NCBI GenBank assembly: GCA_021777285.1
Contig: JAJYDR010000035.1
Coordinates: forward strand, 1 to 18,447
DNA length: 18,447 bases
Reading direction: 5' to 3'
Origin: Actinomycetes bacterium
Lineage (GTDB): Bacteria > Actinomycetota > Acidimicrobiia > Acidimicrobiales > RAAP-2
Shown in pieces: positions 13,891-18,447 of this stretch. Numbering within the stretch: the stretch's first letter is position 1; each line of letters opens with the position of its first letter. The notes under the pieces are model-generated. The model was not told the DNA's origin and ran no database searches. It was given only the letters and a program-made list of their open reading frames with translations. The position numbers were made by a program, and so were the translations under genes.

Positions 13891-15204
13891 GGCCGACACC
13901 ACGACGATCCCCGGTGGGGTCGTTGGCAGCGTCGTCGCGACGACGAGGTCGCTGTGGTTCGCGGTGATGAGGAAGGACCGGCCGTGCAGCGTGGTGGGCA
14001 GGCCGTCACGCCCGCGCAAGTCCACGGTTGTGCCCGGTGCGAGCGTGACCACGCGACTCGTCGGAATCGTCCCGAGCACCGTCACGGTGACCACCAGCGC
14101 GCGAGCACCGACGTTGGTCGCGGTCATCGCGTCAAAGCCCAGACCCGCGAAGTCACTGACCAGGTAGAGCTTCGACGGCGTCGCGGGCACCGACAGCGAC
14201 TGGCCGTTGAGCGTCCCCGTGGCCAGGCTCGTCGCGACCGCCACCGTGGAACGAAGTTGCACCGTGGCGTAGCCGTGAGCCGGCACGGCTGAGTTGGGCG
14301 TGATGACGATCGAACCCGTCGAGAACGGCGCGACGCTCACCCGCTGGGGGGCCACGTTGTAGGGCGGCAATCCGATGCTCGCCGTGACCGAGGCGGTGGC
14401 GTTGGAGGGATTCGTGATGAGGATCCGCGCCAGCGCACCGCTGACCGTGGTGACCCGAGGGAACCAGGCCGTTCGCGCGAGTGCCGCCGACCCCGCGTTG
14501 AACGACGTGAAAGTTCCGGACTGTTGGACCGCGGTGGCGACCACGGCCCCCCGAATGACCCGAACGTGGATCCCCACGTTCGCCTGGTTCACGATGCGGA
14601 TCCCGAGGGGTAAGGACACGACCCGATGCGCCGCGATCGCCACCCCCTGATACGGAGCGGGCGCCGAGAACCCCGACGCCGTCTCGGCGGTGACGTTCAC
14701 GACCGTCGACGTCGAGGATGGGTTGTAGAGCACGAGGTACGCCCTTGAGCCGACCGCCGTGTCCAAACCGCTGGCGTACCAGTCGGTCGAACCCGAGTCG
14801 AGGCACGGGGTCTGGGCCGTACCGGCGGTGTTCAGCTCGTCGGCGACCACGCCGCGGCCGTTCACGATGAGCGACATTCCGAACCAGTGGCCGCTCGCCG
14901 GCGGAGCGACCGACGCCGACGCGTGCGCCGCGAGCACCAGGTGACGGGTCACCGGGGCACCGGCGTCGGCATCGATCTCCACCTCGACGTCCCGGGTGTG
15001 GGCGGTGGTGTTGAGCACGACGACGTGTCCCGCCGGGGTGCCCGACGCACCGAGACCCGCGCAGTAGAGAGCCGTGGACTCGACCGGGCTCGTCGACAGG
15101 CTGGACACGACCACCGTCGGGTTCGAGGTGTGCACGACGCTCGTGGCGACCGCCGTCGCCGCGAGCACGGCGGCGAGCACGAGGACGAGGGGCCGACGGC
15201 TCAC
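13876..15204 (-). CDS. DUF5719-like exported protein
   Basis: The 442-residue protein opens with a signal peptide or anchor (MSRRPLVLVLAAVLAATAVATSVV). It continues as a long, all-beta-looking, Val/Thr/Ala-rich extracytoplasmic region built of repeated 'YLVLYNPSSTSTVVNVTAET' and 'ARILITNPSNATASVTASI' type units. The block 'DWYASGLDTAVGSRAYLVLYNPS' matches my memory of DUF5719, a family found next to a large GT2 glycosyltransferase in actinobacteria. Three or so such units may be internal repeats. Two cysteines (in 'YCAGLG' and 'TPCLDSG') could form a disulfide. The GTG start at 15204 overlaps the glycosyltransferase stop by four bases (GTGA), which fixes the start although the frame is open further upstream. 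A role as a partner of that enzyme at the cell surface is an inference; biochemical function is unknown. Confidence 0.5.
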   Translation of the reverse strand: MSRRPLVLVLAAVLAATAVATSVVHTSNPTVVVSSLSTSPVESTALYCAGLGASGTPAGHVVVLNTTAHTRDVEVEIDADAGAPVTRHLVLAAHASASVAPPASGHWFGMSLIVNGRGVVADELNTAGTAQTPCLDSGSTDWYASGLDTAVGSRAYLVLYNPSSTSTVVNVTAETASGFSAPAPYQGVAIAAHRVVSLPLGIRIVNQANVGIHVRVIRGAVVATAVQQSGTFTSFNAGSAALARTAWFPRVTTVSGALARILITNPSNATASVTASIGLPPYNVAPQRVSVAPFSTGSIVITPNSAVPAHGYATVQLRSTVAVATSLATGTLNGQSLSVPATPSKLYLVSDFAGLGFDAMTATNVGARALVVTVTVLGTIPTSRVVTLAPGTTVDLRGRDGLPTTLHGRSFLITANHSDLVVATTLPTTPPGIVVVSALNGG

Positions 15205-18200
15205 GTGCGGTCCCCGTGCACCGCGCGCGTGACGCGTCGTCGGCGTGTCGCGATCCGCTCGAATCGTTGGACCGACCCGAAGCCGAGCCACACGATCGCC
15301 CACAGCCCCAGGGTGAAGAGCGCGAGCAGCCCGTTGAGGGGGAACTGGCGCAGCACGAGCTGGGCCGTGGCCGGCGCGCGATAGTTGTTGACGAGGTAGG
15401 CCGGCGCCCAGCCGAAGGCCGTGCGTCGCGTCGCTGCGACCCCGTTGACCGATAGGGCGAAGGCGCTCGCCGGGGCGAGTCCAGCGACGACCGTCGCCCC
15501 GGGGTTCACCGTGCCGGTCGCGAACGTGGGACCCGCTAGCGGCGACCAACCCGTCGAGGATGTGCGTGAGGACTGGGCGACGAGCCCGTGGAACGCGGCG
15601 TTGGCGTAGATCGTGACCGCTGGGGATTGCAGCTGCAGGGCGAGGTCAGTCTGGCGCGCCAACGTCACCATGAGCACTTTGGGAACCGGTCGGGTCGGCA
15701 CGCCCTGGGCGCCCGCGTACTCGGGGGCCGGCGAGTCCATCACCACGACCGTGGCGACGCCGGCCTGGGCGAGCAGCGAGCCCACGTGGACCGTGCGACC
15801 GAGCAGCGCGAGGTTGATCGCCTCTAGCAGGACGTCCGAGGTCCCCGAGTCGGGCGGCGAGAAGAGCGTCGAGCCCCCCGGCAACCCGTTCATCGACGTC
15901 GCCGCGGCGAGTCCCGGGGCGACCGACCAGCCGGGCACGGGTAGCACCGACGGGTCACCCAGCCACAGGATCCGGTAGCCGCCCGCGTTCGGCGGTTCGG
16001 CGGCGCTCATCGACTCCGCGACGCTGGTCATCGGCAGATTAAAACGGCCGCTCGCGAAGTCGCCGAGGAACGGCAGGGCCGACACCACGATCGCCGCGAC
16101 GAAGAGTGCCGCGACGCTCTGGCGCCACCCGAAGCCCGCCTGACGAAGGTCCGACTCGAGCGCGGCCACCCCGAGCCCGATGAGACCGGCGATCGACACG
16201 GCGTAGAGGGTCAACAGCACGTCGAGGTCGGGGGCGAAGTCGCCGAGCCAGTGACGCGCCGCCAACGCCGCCAACACCAAGGACAGCGTGGCGATGGTCG
16301 CGAACTTGCCGGCGATGACGCGCCGTTGGCCCCGCGTGAGCAGTAGCCCGATGAGCGCGGCGCCGGGCAACAGCCACCCCCACCACGACGCGCCGAATCC
16401 ACCGTCGGCGCCTCGCGCGAGCAGGGCCAACGACGGTACAGACCAGGGGCCCCGCGCGAGGCCGAACACCTCGAGCGCGCGCCGCCCCGCGAGCACGACA
16501 TCTACGGTCATCGGCGCGAGGAAGACCGCGACGCCCCCGAGCACCGCCCCGAGCAGTCGCCACGGACGGCTCTGTCCCCCGTCGGGTTCGAACCAGCGGG
16601 TAACCACGACGCCGAGCACCACGAGCACAACGGCGATGATCATCGCCGGCGCCATCGCGCTCACGATGGCGGTCTCCATGACCACCACCATGCGCTGGCC
16701 CGAGCGGGTCGCGGGCCACCCCCGGTTCCCGAAGGGCACGGCCGGCGGGTAGGGCGTATCGCGAAATCCCGGGACGGCGAGCAACTCCATGAGTCGACGC
16801 ATCACGAAGGGCAGGCCGGCGCTGACCACGAGCACGTCGATGCGGCCCTGACTGATCATGTTCAGTCCGATCGGCGCGGCCACGTACGCGAGGACCGCGA
16901 CCAACCTCGCGCGATTGGAGACACGTCCGCGCAGGAGCCGACCCACGCCGAAGGCCCCGATCGGGATAGCGAAGATCAGCGCGACACGCGGCAGGATGCC
17001 CATGCGACCGAGGACGAAGGTGCCGGCGAAGGCGAGGACGCCGTAGCCGGGCATGCCGGGTGTCCCCGTGCCCAGGCCGTTCGGGGACCACGACGCGAAG
17101 AAGTGGCGCCACGTCGACCACCACGAGTCCAGGGGAGCGAGTCGTCCGACCAGCGGCAGGTGGGTGGCGACGAGGTTTCGCGAGCCGATCAGCCACAGCA
17201 CCGAGACGAGCACGAGCGTCAGCGCCTGGGCCCGGAAGCTCGTGAGGAACCGCGACGGACGCCGCACGGCGAGGTCCGTCCGCTGGGGGATGTCGTCGAA
17301 GGCGTCGACCTCGGCGAAGGCGGCGGCGAAGCCCACGCCCGCGTCGACCTCGGGCTCCTCGGCCGGCTCCTCGGGGGGCAGGATGCCGCGAGCGCGGTCC
17401 AACCCGTCGCGCAAGAGCGTGACGATGAACTTGCGCAGTCGCGTAGCCCCGCCGACCTGGAGACGACGCAGCTCGTCGTCGGTCAGCACGGTGTAGACCC
17501 GGCGCTGTCGGCGCCGCTCGCGCACCCGACGTCGATTGTGCACCAGCCATCGCCACGACCCGAGGATGGCACCGACGCGGTCGCCGTCTCGTCCGCCGAT
17601 TGCCACCACCAGTTCGACGAGGTCGAGCACCAGCAGCATGGCCAGGGTGTTGATGGCGGTCCAGCGACCCCAGCCCGTGGCGACGACCAGCAGGCGGTGG
17701 CGCCGCTGGAGGTCCTGACGGCTCGCCTTGCGGGTCCCGATCGCGGTGACCGGCCGCTCCCCGCTCGCCACCGTCTGGCGGTGCGCGACGCGCGCGCCCG
17801 GGGCGACGACGATGCGCGCACCGGCGAGCTGGGCGCGCCAGCAGAAGTCAAGGTCCTCCCCGAGCACGGGGATCAGCGGGTCGAACCCCTGGAGAGTCAC
17901 GAAGAGGTCCGCGCGGATGAGCGTGACGCCGCCGGGCGCCACGAAGACGTCTCGCTCCAAGTCCTGTTGACCGTGGTCGATCTCACCGGGCTCGACACGC
18001 TCCTGGACGACCCCGAAGCGGTCGCAGGTCTGTCCGACGTGCAGCAGGGTCATCGGGTCGTCGTAGGCGACGACCTTGGGCGTGAGCACCCCGGCGTTCA
18101 TCCGGAAGGCCGCCTCGACGAGTCGATGGACGGCGTCGGGGTCGAGGCGCACGTCGTCGTGGCAGAAGAGGAAGAACGTCGCGCCCTCGACGGCGAGCAC

Positions 18201-18434
18201 CGCCTCGTTGCACGCAGCGCCGAAGCCGCGGTTCTCGGCTAGGACGCGGACAAACGCGTCGGGCGCCACCGCGGCCACGCGCGCCGCGACGTGTTCGCTC
18301 TCGCCGTTGGCGACCACCAACACGCTGAGCTCGCCGTAGTCCTGGTCGACCAACGACGCGAGCGTGGCCTCGAGGCCCGGCCCCGGTCCCGTAGTAACGA
18401 CGACGGCGACGACCGCCGGTGCACGAACATCCAT
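15201..18434 (-). CDS. GT2 glycosyltransferase fused to a polytopic membrane domain
   Basis: With the ATG at 18434 the protein has 1,077 residues. The N-terminal 300 residues are a family 2 (GT-A) glycosyltransferase: 'VVAVVVTTGPG' first strand, NRGFGAACNEA at 68-78, the DxD-like HDDVRL at 92-97, GGVTLIRADLF near 168-178 and GEDLDFCWR at 192-200. A basic stretch and an acidic linker ('PPEEPAEEPEVDAG') lead to a membrane region of a dozen or so segments from about residue 395 to the C-terminus, with a 'PLDSWWSTWRHFFASWSPNGLGTGTPGMPGYG' loop that recalls actinobacterial GT-C arabinosyltransferase-like proteins. It probably builds or exports a wall glycan, with donor and acceptor unknown. A TTG at 18437 is also in frame and the frame is open to the window edge, so a longer N-terminus cannot be excluded, but family proteins begin at about this point. 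It is followed by the DUF5719-like gene with a GTGA overlap. Confidence 0.5.
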   Translation of the reverse strand: MDVRAPAVVAVVVTTGPGPGLEATLASLVDQDYGELSVLVVANGESEHVAARVAAVAPDAFVRVLAENRGFGAACNEAVLAVEGATFFLFCHDDVRLDPDAVHRLVEAAFRMNAGVLTPKVVAYDDPMTLLHVGQTCDRFGVVQERVEPGEIDHGQQDLERDVFVAPGGVTLIRADLFVTLQGFDPLIPVLGEDLDFCWRAQLAGARIVVAPGARVAHRQTVASGERPVTAIGTRKASRQDLQRRHRLLVVATGWGRWTAINTLAMLLVLDLVELVVAIGGRDGDRVGAILGSWRWLVHNRRRVRERRRQRRVYTVLTDDELRRLQVGGATRLRKFIVTLLRDGLDRARGILPPEEPAEEPEVDAGVGFAAAFAEVDAFDDIPQRTDLAVRRPSRFLTSFRAQALTLVLVSVLWLIGSRNLVATHLPLVGRLAPLDSWWSTWRHFFASWSPNGLGTGTPGMPGYGVLAFAGTFVLGRMGILPRVALIFAIPIGAFGVGRLLRGRVSNRARLVAVLAYVAAPIGLNMISQGRIDVLVVSAGLPFVMRRLMELLAVPGFRDTPYPPAVPFGNRGWPATRSGQRMVVVMETAIVSAMAPAMIIAVVLVVLGVVVTRWFEPDGGQSRPWRLLGAVLGGVAVFLAPMTVDVVLAGRRALEVFGLARGPWSVPSLALLARGADGGFGASWWGWLLPGAALIGLLLTRGQRRVIAGKFATIATLSLVLAALAARHWLGDFAPDLDVLLTLYAVSIAGLIGLGVAALESDLRQAGFGWRQSVAALFVAAIVVSALPFLGDFASGRFNLPMTSVAESMSAAEPPNAGGYRILWLGDPSVLPVPGWSVAPGLAAATSMNGLPGGSTLFSPPDSGTSDVLLEAINLALLGRTVHVGSLLAQAGVATVVVMDSPAPEYAGAQGVPTRPVPKVLMVTLARQTDLALQLQSPAVTIYANAAFHGLVAQSSRTSSTGWSPLAGPTFATGTVNPGATVVAGLAPASAFALSVNGVAATRRTAFGWAPAYLVNNYRAPATAQLVLRQFPLNGLLALFTLGLWAIVWLGFGSVQRFERIATRRRRVTRAVHGDRT

Positions 18435-18447
18435 CAAGTACTCAAGG

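Noticed and set aside
15205..15549. N-terminal extension of the DUF5719-like protein
   Set aside because: It lies inside the last part of the glycosyltransferase in another frame; the GTGA overlap followed by a signal peptide gives a better start.
16039..17556. 505-codon minus-strand frame inside the glycosyltransferase gene
   Set aside because: It is another frame of the membrane domain, extremely Arg-rich, with no hydrophobic segments or motif.
17103..18242. Long open frame (379 codons) on the plus strand opposite the glycosyltransferase
   Set aside because: It lies opposite a clear GT2 domain and has low-complexity composition with no motif or ribosome site.
1..18447. tRNA, rRNA, CRISPR, transposase or attachment sites
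   Set aside because: No cloverleaf-like segment, regularly spaced repeats, transposase motifs or long terminal inverted repeats were seen; all gaps between genes are under 100 bases.

Overview
The window is GC-rich, densely packed bacterial chromosome. It holds fifteen protein-coding genes, two of them touching the window edges, and no RNA genes, insertion sequences or CRISPR arrays that I can see. The gene set points to an actinobacterium: an F420-type LLM oxidoreductase, a manB-type phosphohexomutase followed by a Trm112-like protein, a GT2/multi-membrane glycosyltransferase followed by a DUF5719-like protein, and threonine-rich secreted proteins. Class Acidimicrobiia is my best guess, but this is inference and was not tested by any search.

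Layout. 1-1318 (+): the end of a large membrane protein, overlapped by a small secreted protein of unknown function. 1315-3401 (-): a coupled pair, a phosphodiester glycosidase-like exoprotein followed by a CapA-like exoprotein. 3490-7067 (+): a run of cytoplasmic metabolic genes, namely a PPK2-family polyphosphate kinase, an LLM-class F420-dependent oxidoreductase, an archaeal-type riboflavin synthase and a thiolase. 7060-11810 (-): a tightly coupled operon read CPBP membrane protein > large PTPS-related membrane protein > phosphomannomutase/phosphoglucomutase > Trm112-like protein. 11884-13890 (+): an FtsH-family membrane metalloprotease. 13876-18434 (-): a GT2 glycosyltransferase fused to a polytopic membrane domain, then a DUF5719-like exported protein.

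How the genes may work together. Most minus-strand genes fit an envelope or exopolysaccharide theme: sugar-phosphate supply (ManB), a polytopic glycosyltransferase, GT-C-like membrane proteins, and exported CapA, phosphodiester glycosidase and DUF5719 proteins. The plus-strand genes concern flavin/F420, polyphosphate and acyl-CoA chemistry. Start and stop codons overlap by 1-7 bases at many same-strand junctions, which suggests translational coupling. Three convergent pairs overlap at their 3' ends, so there is no room for conventional terminators between them. Every apparent transcription unit start whose upstream DNA is fully visible has a TANNNT-like hexamer 3-31 bases before the start codon (one is a one-mismatch version), and several starts look leaderless.

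The most notable item is the riboflavin synthase at 5280-5789. It carries the signature motifs of the archaeal, lumazine-synthase-related enzyme and not those of the usual two-domain bacterial RibE. No wholly new multi-gene system is evident; the interest lies in this enzyme, the promoter pattern and the secreted protein pairs.

[Form note: the original gave no feature confidences; every 0.5 is a placeholder required by the schema, not an estimate.]
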